13,595 bases of DNA from contig URBP01000059.1 in NCBI GenBank assembly GCA_900546105.1, forward strand, positions 1-13,595, given 5' to 3'. This DNA is from an uncultured Collinsella sp. Lineage in GTDB: Bacteria > Actinomycetota > Coriobacteriia > Coriobacteriales > Coriobacteriaceae. The position numbers and the translations under genes were made by a program. The notes beneath the pieces were generated by a model that was not told where the DNA came from, ran no database searches, and was given only the letters and a program-made list of their open reading frames with translations. Below, piece by piece: positions 5,398-12,798 of this stretch (position 1 is the stretch's first letter; each line of letters opens with the position of its first letter).

Positions 5398-8274
5398 ATG
5401 ACTACGCAGCAGCAGATTGATATTGAATTCGACTCGCTTGCACGCGAGGACGATTCACCCAAGCTCATCGCCAACTCGAAGGCGACAGGCGGAACACTAC
5501 TATCCGTTATCAAGGAGCAGCTCTCAACCTGCAGCTCTTTTGACTTTTGCGTAGCGTTTGTTGCAGACGGCGGCCTGCAGATTCTGGTCGAAGCATTTCA
5601 AGAACTCAAACGGCGTGGCATCAAGGGCAGGCTGCTCACGTCCACCTATCTCAATTTCAACTCACCCGATGCCTTTCGCAAGCTCCTGGAATACGACAAC
5701 ATAGAAGTTCGCGTATTCCAGGGTAATTTGCATGCCAAGGGATACATTTTTGATAAGGGCGAGACCAGCACGGTCATCGTCGGCAGCTCGAACATGACGC
5801 AGACCGCCCTCACCTGCAATAAAGAATGGAACGTGCTGTACCAGACCGTTGAAAACAGCCGCTTGCTCGGAGAGCTTAGAGGTGAGTTCAATTCGCTGTG
5901 GAGCGACGCCTCGACTGTTGCGCTTTCCCAAGACTGGATTGACAACTATGCCGCATATCGATCGGCGCGTCCGCCAAAGCCCAAATCGAAACCGACGTTC
6001 CAGGCAACTGTTAGCCCAACCACGAACGACCTCGAAGAAATCAAGCCCAATAAAATGCAGCAGCGCGCCCTTGAGGCGCTCGGTGCAATCCACCGTAAGG
6101 GCGAGACTCGCGCCCTGCTGGTCTCGGCAACCGGCACTGGCAAGACCTTCCTTTCGGCGTTCGATGTGCTCGCAACTAAACCCCGGCGCGTCCTCTTTCT
6201 TGCGCACCGCCGGCGCATTATCGACGCCTCCCGTGCAAGCTACGAACGGCTCTTGGGCAGCGCCTATTCGTTCAACACCTATCAAACAGGCAAGAATATA
6301 AGCAATGCTACCTGCGTGTTTGCCATGTGTTCTTCGGTTGCCAAGCATCTGAGCGATTTCCATCCCGACGAGTTCGACTACATCGTCATCGACGAGGCCC
6401 ACCGCACGGGATCTCAGGGCTACCAATCCATCATGTCGCACTTTACGCCTCGGTTTTATCTGGGCATGACCGCTACACCCAATCGCACCGACGGCTATGA
6501 CGTCTTTGCCCTTTTCAATCACGTCATCGCGTTCCAGATCACACTGCAGGACGCTTTGTCCGAGGAGATGCTAGCCCCCTTCCATTATTTTGGCATTCAC
6601 GATCTGGAGATTGACGATGAGACGGTCGAAGATACCGCCCTGTTCGGGCGCTTAACGTCCGACGAGCGTGTGCGTCACATCACCGAGAAGATCGAAGAAT
6701 ATAGCGTCACCAAAAGTAACCGCAGGGGCTTAATTTTCTGCAATCGAAACGCCGAGGCCAAAGAACTGTCGCGCAAATTCAACGCTCTCGGATATCGAAC
6801 GGCTGCGATTAGCGGTCAAGATCCCGATGAAGTCCGTGATGCCGTTATCAGCCGACTTGAAGCCGGCGAGCTCGAGTATATTTTCTCGGTCGATATCATG
6901 AACGAAGGCGTCGACATCCCCTCGCTCAATCAGATCATCATGCTTCGACGCACCGACTCCGCAATTATCTTTATTCAACAGCTCGGACGAGGTTTGCGTC
7001 TGAATGATGGTAAGGAATACGCACTGGTGCTCGACTTTATTGGCAACTACCAGAGCAACTTCTTGGTGCCCATCGCGCTTTCGGGTGACAAAACGTACAA
7101 CAAAGATCGCCTGCGTCGACTCGTCCAAGAGGGCGACTCAACGATCCCCGGATGCTCGACCGTGAGCTTCGATCGTATTTCCGAGGCACGCATCTACAAG
7201 GCCATCGATGGCGGCGATTTCACCTCCGTCAGGTTTTTGAAAAACGAATATCTCGACTTGCGCCAAAAACTCGGCAAGATTCCCTCGCTGCTCGAATTTG
7301 ATCGTAATGGCTCCATCGATCCTCTGCTTATCTTCAAGAATAGCGGCCTGGGGTCCTACCACGCATTTCTATCCAAATACGAGCCGGACTACACGGTTCA
7401 ATTTTCCTCTGATCAAACCAAGATTCTCAAATTTATTTCTCAAAAGCTCGCCGCGGGCAAGCGTTTCGAAGACCTCTATTTGCTTCAAACGCTCGTCGAA
7501 GCCGGACACGAGGGCTACCGGCATATGCGCGAGGCTGCGCTTAGGAACTACCACACACAGCTTAAGGACAGCGCCGTTAGGTCGGCAATCACAGTCCTTA
7601 AGGGCGACTTTGCCACTCCCAAGGATTTCGTTTCCCTGCTTATTGACGATGGATGCGGACCTCGTCTGACCGAAGCGTTTGCGACCGCTCTGCGCAACGC
7701 AGAGTTCAAGCGTCAGATTCTCGAGGTGCTGGATTTTGGCATTGCGCGTAACCGACTCGACTATGCCGAGACGTACCAAAACACAAATTTCGTTCTCAAC
7801 GCCAAGTACACGTACGAAGAAGTTTGCCGCTTGATGAACTGGGAAAAGAACATCAACGGCCAAAATCTTGGCGGCTACTTCTACGACGAGAAGACCAATA
7901 CATTCCCCGTGTTTATTAACTATGACAAGGCACCCGACATTAGCGAGTCCATTCAGTATGAAGACCGCTTTGTTTCGCCGAGTAAGCTAGTTGCAATCTC
8001 TAAGAACAATCGCACGCTCAACTCCCCTGAGATTCAGCGACTGCAGGCATGGCCGGGCAACGGGCTAAAGACGTATTTGTTTATGCGCAAGAACAAGGAC
8101 GATAAGGGTGGCAAGGAATTTTACTTCCTAGGCGAAATGCATCCGACTGGCGAGTTCAAAGCTATTAAAGATCGGAAGAGCACACGTCTGAACTCCAGTC
8201 ACATCACGAAATCGAATATGAACTCAATGCGCCCGTACGCCAGGACATTTACGAGTTTATGCTCAGCGATCTGA
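5398..8274 (+). CDS. PLD nuclease-DEAH helicase-DUF3427 protein, 3' end corrupted
   Basis: As read, this gives 958 residues. The N-terminus has a phospholipase-D-type nuclease motif, HAK at 112-114, D119 and GSSN at 129-132 (H-x-K-x4-D-x9-GSSN). A superfamily 2 helicase follows: Walker A SATGTGKT (243-250, K249), DEAH (332-335), TAT (358-360) and QQLGRGLR (527-534). The C-terminal half matches the DUF3427 pattern, including FMRKNKDDKGG and FYFLGEMHPTGEF. Such proteins are ATP-driven nucleic-acid translocases with an attached nuclease-like domain; some occur in defence or repair loci, but no role is proven. The ATG at 5398 has GAAAGG 10 bases upstream; the frame back to 5230 has no family support. 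Residues from 925 on are adapter-encoded or frame-shifted. The natural end is the TAA at 8286-8288. The gene is visibly more AT-rich than its neighbours, which suggests accessory DNA. Confidence 0.85.
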   Translation: MTTQQQIDIEFDSLAREDDSPKLIANSKATGGTLLSVIKEQLSTCSSFDFCVAFVADGGLQILVEAFQELKRRGIKGRLLTSTYLNFNSPDAFRKLLEYDNIEVRVFQGNLHAKGYIFDKGETSTVIVGSSNMTQTALTCNKEWNVLYQTVENSRLLGELRGEFNSLWSDASTVALSQDWIDNYAAYRSARPPKPKSKPTFQATVSPTTNDLEEIKPNKMQQRALEALGAIHRKGETRALLVSATGTGKTFLSAFDVLATKPRRVLFLAHRRRIIDASRASYERLLGSAYSFNTYQTGKNISNATCVFAMCSSVAKHLSDFHPDEFDYIVIDEAHRTGSQGYQSIMSHFTPRFYLGMTATPNRTDGYDVFALFNHVIAFQITLQDALSEEMLAPFHYFGIHDLEIDDETVEDTALFGRLTSDERVRHITEKIEEYSVTKSNRRGLIFCNRNAEAKELSRKFNALGYRTAAISGQDPDEVRDAVISRLEAGELEYIFSVDIMNEGVDIPSLNQIIMLRRTDSAIIFIQQLGRGLRLNDGKEYALVLDFIGNYQSNFLVPIALSGDKTYNKDRLRRLVQEGDSTIPGCSTVSFDRISEARIYKAIDGGDFTSVRFLKNEYLDLRQKLGKIPSLLEFDRNGSIDPLLIFKNSGLGSYHAFLSKYEPDYTVQFSSDQTKILKFISQKLAAGKRFEDLYLLQTLVEAGHEGYRHMREAALRNYHTQLKDSAVRSAITVLKGDFATPKDFVSLLIDDGCGPRLTEAFATALRNAEFKRQILEVLDFGIARNRLDYAETYQNTNFVLNAKYTYEEVCRLMNWEKNINGQNLGGYFYDEKTNTFPVFINYDKAPDISESIQYEDRFVSPSKLVAISKNNRTLNSPEIQRLQAWPGNGLKTYLFMRKNKDDKGGKEFYFLGEMHPTGEFKAIKDRKSTRLNSSHITKSNMNSMRPYARTFTSLCSAI
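8169..8208 (+). other. Illumina TruSeq adapter with index 1 barcode (artefact)
   Basis: AGATCGGAAGAGC and the remainder of the 34-base TruSeq adapter, ending CCAGTCAC, occupy 8169-8202. ATCACG, the TruSeq index 1 barcode, follows at 8203-8208. The translation DRKSTRLNSSH is the well-known signature of this adapter in public protein sets. The expected next adapter bases (ATCTCG) are absent, and genuine gene sequence resumes. This is not biological. Confidence 0.97.
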
Positions 8275-8288
8275 GTGAGACAGAGTAA
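8208..8288 (+). other. Displaced true C-terminal coding end of the helicase gene
   Basis: In the frame starting at 8208 the sequence encodes 26 residues, EIEYELNAPVRQDIYEF then MLSDLSETE, ending in TAA at 8286-8288. This resembles the usual DUF3427 ending ('...NAPVRxDIYEFM'). It is offset from the main frame because of the adapter. Some native codons between residue ~923 and this point are probably missing. Confidence 0.85.
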
Positions 8289-8290
8289 CA

Positions 8291-8330
8291 AAGAAGGAGC
8301 GGGCCGCCATGCGACGTCCGCTCCTTTCTT
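8291..8330. terminator. Bidirectional terminator between helicase and NUDIX genes
   Basis: AAGAAGGAGCGG (8291-8302) pairs with CCGCTCCTTTCTT (8318-8330) with a one-base bulge. A and T tracts lie at the two feet, so it can terminate in both directions. It begins 2 bases after the helicase's true TAA and overlaps the NUDIX stop codon (8329-8331). Confidence 0.8.
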
Positions 8331-8724
8331 ACATAAGCCCGAGTTTCTTTTCGAGCTCCCTAACGACTTTAACGTCCGCTGGAAGCCAATCGACATCCCA
8401 CAGGTTATTGGTATCGAGCCACTTCATGTCCTCATGAGCGTGCTCTTTGAACTCCCCCGAAAGGATGTTAGCTAGGTAGCACTGCATCGACAGGTGAAAC
8501 GTCTCGTAATCGTGTTCGACCGTGCAAAGATAGTCGAGGTTGCCGATCGTGACCTCGAGCTCTTCCTGAATCTCGCGCACGATTGCCTGCTCGCCGGTCT
8601 CGCCCGGCTCGAGCTTTCCGCCCGGAAACTCCCAGCCGTCTTTAAACTCGCCATAGCCGCGCTGGCAGCTCAGGATTTTCCCGTCCTTCTGAATAATCGC
8701 TGCTGCAACATTGATTGATTTCAT
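8329..8724 (-). CDS. MutT-like NUDIX hydrolase
   Basis: This 131-residue enzyme has a NUDIX box at residues 36-58: G36-x5-E42-x7-R50-E51-I52-x-E54-E55, with glutamate (E57) where glycine is usual, a substitution common in this subgroup. GWEFPGGKLEPGE before the box and the overall length match the MutT/(deoxy)nucleoside triphosphate pyrophosphohydrolase group. These hydrolyse (d)NTPs, often oxidised ones, to monophosphate and pyrophosphate; the exact substrate is not determined. The ATG at 8724 has AGAGGTGAT about 9 bases upstream. It is convergent with the helicase and shares its terminator; the pairing of a NUDIX enzyme with a DNA translocase is compatible with nucleotide-pool or repair roles. 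Confidence 0.85.
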   Translation of the reverse strand: MKSINVAAAIIQKDGKILSCQRGYGEFKDGWEFPGGKLEPGETGEQAIVREIQEELEVTIGNLDYLCTVEHDYETFHLSMQCYLANILSGEFKEHAHEDMKWLDTNNLWDVDWLPADVKVVRELEKKLGLM

Positions 8725-8744
8725 AACTAGTTATCACCTCTCCA

Positions 8745-8763
8745 GTTGAGCTCAACCAGTATA
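8745..8763 (-). promoter_or_regulatory. NUDIX gene -10 box and overlapping 12-base palindrome
   Basis: TATACT (minus strand, 8758-8763) is a good -10. GTTGAGCTCAAC, a perfect 12-base palindrome, occupies 8745-8756 and covers the expected transcription start. That placement is typical of a repressor operator, but no regulator is identified. No clear -35 is seen. The rest of 8764-8910 shows nothing I can interpret. Confidence 0.4.
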
Positions 8764-8910
8764 GGCGATCGACCGCCCGCCATGTCCCAGTCGTCTGAAA
8801 ACCGCCTGCTCGACCAACCCTTGACGCCGTTTTGCACCGGCACCCCATCTCCCGCTATCGAGGTCTAATACTTTTCCCACTGCCACCCAAAAACTCATCC
8901 AACATTAATC

Positions 8911-8938
8911 TTGGCTCAAGAATCGCTTAATCTATAAC
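8911..8938 (+). promoter_or_regulatory. Candidate promoter of DUF4342/two-component operon
   Basis: TTGGCT (8911-8916) and TATAAC (8933-8938), separated by 16 bases, form a plausible promoter. The resulting leader of about 110 bases is GC-rich. Confidence 0.4.
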
Positions 8939-9009
8939 CTGCACTATAGAGTTCGACCAAGGGCGGGGCGGCGCCGCGCAACGCAGGCCGCCGAACGCAG
9001 CGCTCGCGC

Positions 9010-9026
9010 CCGGGCAGTTCGCCCGG
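9010..9026 (+). promoter_or_regulatory. Hairpin in the leader of the DUF4342 gene
   Basis: CCGGGC (9010-9015) and GCCCGG (9021-9026) form a 6-base GC stem with loop AGTTC. It can extend through the flanking GCGC pairs at about 9006 and 9031. It ends 17 bases before the GAAAGGA ribosome-binding site (9044-9050). There is no T run, so it is not an intrinsic terminator; it could stabilise the leader. Confidence 0.3.
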
Positions 9027-9056
9027 CGTCGCGCCCATCGAACGAAAGGACAGGTC

Positions 9057-9599
9057 ATGGACGACCTCGAAAAAGTTGAAACCATCCGCACCAAGTGCAA
9101 CGTGAGCTACACCGATGCCAAGGCGGCGCTCGACGCTGCCGACGGTAACGTTTTGGATGCCATCATTTGGCTCGAGTCGCAGGGCAAGACCCAGACCACG
9201 TCGGCGCATGCCGCCACCGAGTCCGCGCCAGTCGATGAGCCCTCTGCCGAGATGGTCGCCGCGCAGGCAGCCTACGAAAAGTCGAGCGAAAAGACCGACT
9301 TCTCCAAGAAGATGGACAGCGTGTGGGAGTACCTCAAAAAGCTCTTCCGCCTGAGTCTGGACACCAAGTTTATCGCCACGCGCCGCGATGCGATCATCCT
9401 CAACATCCCCATCCTGATCCCCATCGTCGCGCTGTTTGCCTGGGGCGCCACGATATGGCTGATGCTGATTGGCCTGTTCTTTGGCATGCGCTACCGCATC
9501 GACAGCGACGGCGACGTGCCCGGCAGCATCAACAACCTTATGGATAGCGCTGCTAACGCCGCGGACGACATCAAGCAAAATCTCAACGACGACAAGTAA
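9057..9599 (+). CDS. DUF4342 protein: UBA-like domain plus membrane anchor
   Basis: This 180-residue protein has an N-terminal UBA-like three-helix domain (residues ~1-42: KVETIRTKCNVSYTDAKAAL, then DGNVLDAIIWLE), of the type at the start of EF-Ts. A polar Ala/Ser/Glu linker follows. A second conserved stretch (DFSKKMDSVWEYLKKLFR, ~80-98) leads to two hydrophobic segments at ~113-130 and ~131-146, then a polar tail. It matches the DUF4342 pattern; the function is unknown. The start at 9057 has GAAAGGA 6 bases upstream. It lies 18 bases before the response regulator on the same strand, so cotranscription and a role in the same signalling pathway are likely but inferred. A cytoplasmic UBA-like module tethered to the membrane could present or sequester a protein partner. 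Confidence 0.75.
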   Translation: MDDLEKVETIRTKCNVSYTDAKAALDAADGNVLDAIIWLESQGKTQTTSAHAATESAPVDEPSAEMVAAQAAYEKSSEKTDFSKKMDSVWEYLKKLFRLSLDTKFIATRRDAIILNIPILIPIVALFAWGATIWLMLIGLFFGMRYRIDSDGDVPGSINNLMDSAANAADDIKQNLNDDK

Positions 9600-9617
9600 T
9601 CGCAGACGGGGGCACGT

Positions 9618-10371
<754 letters not shown>

Positions 10372-10388
<17 letters not shown>

Positions 10389-11667
10389 CGACGAGGCTAA
10401 GCGCGTCACCTCCATCGCCCGCGCCATCAACTGGAGCTATATGTGGCGCCGCTTGGTGAGCTACGTCTGGCTGGATCTGTTACTGCTGCTTGTTGCGGCG
10501 GCGATCCTCGTCTATGGCTACAACCAGACGCTGCCCGATGGCGCGTTTACCGCGGGATGGATCCCCAGCGCTAGCGTTCACGGCATGTCACTGACGCCCG
10601 CGCGCGGCTGGGACCTGACAACGCTCACCTATACCGTCGAGTTTGCGCGTACCACCAAGACCTTCCCCCTCGCGCAGGACCTCGTCGCACTGTGGCCCCT
10701 CTACCTTGTCGTTGTAGGTTGGCAAGTCATCAGCGTGCTCAACATGCTCGGCGGCGCCCGCCGCGTGCGCCGCACCATGGCACCGCTCAACGACCTGGCC
10801 CTGCGCGTTGACGAGCTCGGGCGCATGCAGCTCGCCGGCGGCAAGATGGAAACGCTCGAGCAGGCCATCGAGCGCGCAAGCGTCGACTCGCCGAGCGTCA
10901 CCACCGGCGACGCCGATCTGGCGAGTATCGAGGTCGCGCTCAACCGCCTGCTGCGCCAGATGCAAGAGGCCAAGCTGCAGCAGATGCGCTTTGTCAACGA
11001 TGCGAGTCACGAGCTGCGCACGCCCATCGCGGTGATTCAGGGCTACGTGAACATGCTCGACCGCTGGGGCAAAGACGACCCGGACGTGCTGGCAGAGTCC
11101 ATCGCCTCGCTCAAAGCCGAGAGCGAGCATATGCAGGAGCTCGTGGAGCAGTTGCTGTTTTTAGCGCGCGGCGATGCCGGTCGCACCGTGCTGCGGCGCG
11201 CGAATACCAACCTGGCTGCACTGGTCGGCGAGGTTTGCGAAGAATCACAGATGATCGATGCCGGGCACACATATCGGCTGGCGTATGATGCCGCACTTAC
11301 CGGCGACCCGCGCTGCAACGCATCGGTTGACGTGGCACTCGTGAAGCAGGCGCTGCGCGTGATCGTGCAAAACGCCGCCAAGTATTCGGACGCAGGCACG
11401 ACCGTCACGTTTGCCATAACACCCGATGCGGGCACGGGCGCGATTGACATAAGCGTTGAGGACGAGGGCATCGGCATGAACCAGGAATCCGCAGCTCACG
11501 CTTTCGAGCGGTTCTACCGTGCCGACAACGCACGCGATGCCGGCGCACAGGGCTCGGGCCTGGGGCTCGCTATCGCCAAGTGGATCGTCGACAGCCACGG
11601 CGGTGTCATTGGCGTGGCCTCAGTCGAGGGCGTCGGCAGCCGCTTTACGATTCGGCTGCCACGGTAG
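10372..11667 (+). CDS. Sensor histidine kinase
   Basis: This 431-residue inner-membrane kinase has transmembrane helices at ~28-48 and ~104-126 enclosing a short ~55-residue extracytoplasmic loop. A HAMP-like linker follows, then the dimerisation/phosphoacceptor helix FVNDASHELRTP (H213). The ATP-binding domain has an N box (N334, VQNAAKYS), G1 (DEGIGM, 364-369), an F box (FERFYRADNA) and G2 (GSGLGL, 394-399). It would autophosphorylate H213 and pass the phosphate to D52 of the regulator. The start ATG at 10372 lies inside the end of the regulator gene and follows GGGGTGG. Longer open sequence upstream in this frame is the regulator gene read out of frame. The small loop suggests sensing at or within the membrane. 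Confidence 0.92.
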
Positions 11668-11681
11668 GGGCGTCTCTCACG

Positions 11682-11869
11682 AATCGAAGGTGAATGCTTT
11701 TCCGCGAAGTGAGCGACCTATTTTGGACCCCCGAAGCATCCGCACTTTTTGGCGCCAAAACCGCAGGAAATACCTGACAAAACCGCAGGAAAGAGCGACG
11801 TAAAAGTGTCGATGCTTCAGGGGCTCGATTTCACTCGTTCACTTCGCGGAAAAGCATTCACCTTCGATT
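11682..11869. repeat. Large imperfect palindromic element
   Basis: The outer arms 11682-11716 and 11835-11869 are inverted copies matching at 34 of 35 bases (left arm begins AATCGAAGGTGAATGC). Inner parts also pair: GAAGCATC (11733-11740) with GATGCTTC (11811-11818), CACTTTT (11743-11749) with AAAAGTG (11802-11808), and CCCC with GGGG between them. As RNA it would fold into one long hairpin of nearly 190 bases in the 3' untranslated part of the kinase mRNA. No transposase is present and no clear target duplication flanks it. It may be a MITE or a dispersed intergenic palindrome. Confidence 0.8.
11756..11792. repeat. Direct repeat pair at the centre of the palindrome
   Basis: CAAAACCGCAGGAAA occurs exactly twice, at 11756-11770 and 11778-11792, with a 22-base period. 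The pair occupies the apical loop of the inverted repeat. Direct repeats inside a palindrome point to an organised element rather than a simple terminator. Confidence 0.75.
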
Positions 11870-11901
11870 TACGGCAGCCCGTCAGTCACCCTCTCGGCAT
11901 T

Positions 11902-11938
11902 AAAAATGGGGCAAAGCCACGCGCCTTACCCCATTTTT
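11902..11938. terminator. Bidirectional terminator between kinase and VOC genes
   Basis: AAAAATGGGG (11902-11911) and CCCCATTTTT (11929-11938) make a 10-base stem, with partial pairing further in, and A/T tracts on both feet. It can end transcription from the two-component operon on the plus strand and from the IIB-VOC operon on the minus strand. Confidence 0.85.
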
Positions 11939-11961
11939 CGTTAGCCATAGCAGCTCGTGCG

Positions 11962-12336
11962 CTACTCGCGGCACAGGTGCACGGCGAAGCCGGCGAACTC
12001 GCGCTTAAAGTACACGAGCTTGGTGCCGCCGTCGGGCAGCAGCGCGCGCGACTCCTCGTTGACCTCGAGCCCGCGCCCGGCAAACCACTTCTCAGCTGCA
12101 TCGATGTCGTTAACGGCAAAGCCGATGTGGCCCCTGGTGCCACGACCGTTCTGCTTCATGATCTCAACCAGCGAATCGTTGAAGTACGAAACCGGGGTCT
12201 CGATGACGGGCAGGCCCATCATCGTCGAGAACAGCTCCGCGATCTCCAGGGCGTCTGCCGGGTCGGTGGCGTTAATGCCCACATGGGCAACGCGCATACC
12301 AAAGAGCTCTACCGGGTTGGCGTTCTGCTCACTCAT
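11962..12336 (-). CDS. VOC-family protein of the KDPG-aldolase-associated type
   Basis: This 124-residue protein has a vicinal-oxygen-chelate fold pattern: VAHVGIN (H18), a central SLVEIM (E58), GRGTRGHIGFAV (H70) and the ending FAGFAVHLCRE. The phrases HVGIN, NGRGTRGHIG and GGFAVHL-type ending resemble, from memory, the VOC domain attached to or beside 2-dehydro-3-deoxyphosphogluconate (KDPG) aldolases in Firmicutes. Its reaction is unknown. The start at 12336 is 11 bases after the IIB stop, so the two are cotranslated or cotranscribed; the ribosome-binding site is weak. The sugar-acid link is an inference. Confidence 0.8.
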   Translation of the reverse strand: MSEQNANPVELFGMRVAHVGINATDPADALEIAELFSTMMGLPVIETPVSYFNDSLVEIMKQNGRGTRGHIGFAVNDIDAAEKWFAGRGLEVNEESRALLPDGGTKLVYFKREFAGFAVHLCRE

Positions 12337-12347
12337 ACAGTCAGCGC

Positions 12348-12635
12348 CTACTGAGCCATGACGTCGAGGACGGCCTTCTCGGCAGCGACGCGGTTCATGC
12401 CGGTCATGAAGGGCACGCCGCTCACGTACGGGCAGGTGAGGCCCTCGGGGGCAACGGTGGTGGCGATCAGCAGGTCGGCGCCCTCGTCGCAAGCGTCCTT
12501 GGCCTCGGAGATGGCGCACTGCACGATCTCGTACTTGTCGGCATAACCGTTGGCGTCGAGCATGGTGGCGACCTTCTGGGCAACGAGCGTGGAAGTAGCA
12601 GCGCCAGCACCGCAAGCCAAAACGATCTTCTTCAT
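12348..12635 (-). CDS. PTS IIB component, galactitol type
   Basis: This 95-residue cytoplasmic protein begins MKKIVLACGAGAATSTLVA. C8 in the loop after the first strand is the cysteine phosphorylated by IIA and used to phosphorylate sugar carried by IIC. The CGxGxxTST signature and size match the galactitol (GatB) IIB family. GGGAG lies about 10 bases before the ATG. No IIA or IIC gene is present on either side: upstream is a divergent gene, downstream only the VOC protein. The subunit must therefore work with proteins encoded elsewhere or have an unusual role. The substrate is not determined. Confidence 0.88.
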   Translation of the reverse strand: MKKIVLACGAGAATSTLVAQKVATMLDANGYADKYEIVQCAISEAKDACDEGADLLIATTVAPEGLTCPYVSGVPFMTGMNRVAAEKAVLDVMAQ

Positions 12636-12669
12636 AGGTAATGTCTCCCTTCATGGTTTACTTTAGGTA

Positions 12670-12697
12670 AGTGTACCGCAGCGAGCGATGGCGCTCG
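12670..12697 (-). promoter_or_regulatory. Candidate -10 box and hairpin upstream of the IIB gene
   Basis: TACACT on the minus strand (12670-12675) could be a -10 box. Just upstream of it lies a 6-base inverted repeat, CGAGCG (12682-12687) and CGCTCG (12692-12697), with a 4-base spacer, between -10 and -35. It may be an operator. No good -35 is seen. Confidence 0.3.
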
Positions 12698-12737
12698 GCC
12701 TCGATGAGCTTTTATGCCAGTTTGCTTGCGCGCTGCG

Positions 12738-12743
12738 TATAAT
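12738..12743 (+). promoter_or_regulatory. -10 box of the membrane-anchored helical protein gene
   Basis: A perfect TATAAT lies 55 bases before the ATG at 12799. No convincing -35 is seen 17 bases upstream. The leader holds a small hairpin, CGCTCG (12767-12772) and CGAGCG (12778-12783) with a 5-base loop, ending 3 bases before the ribosome-binding site AAGGA (12787-12791). Confidence 0.55.
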
Positions 12744-12798
12744 ACATCTAGTACGTGTTGCCATACCGCTCGCTTTACGAGCGACTAAGGACCCTAAT

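Noticed and set aside
8169..8271. Apparent novel C-terminal extension of the helicase
   Set aside because: It is encoded by sequencing adapter and by out-of-frame native sequence, so it is not a real domain.
11756..11792. CRISPR repeats
   Set aside because: Only two 15-base copies separated by 7 bases, inside a palindrome, with no cas genes.
11749..12354. A 201-codon plus-strand frame spanning the palindromic element and the VOC gene
   Set aside because: It is antisense to the VOC gene and includes the repeat and the terminator; no family pattern or ribosome-binding site.
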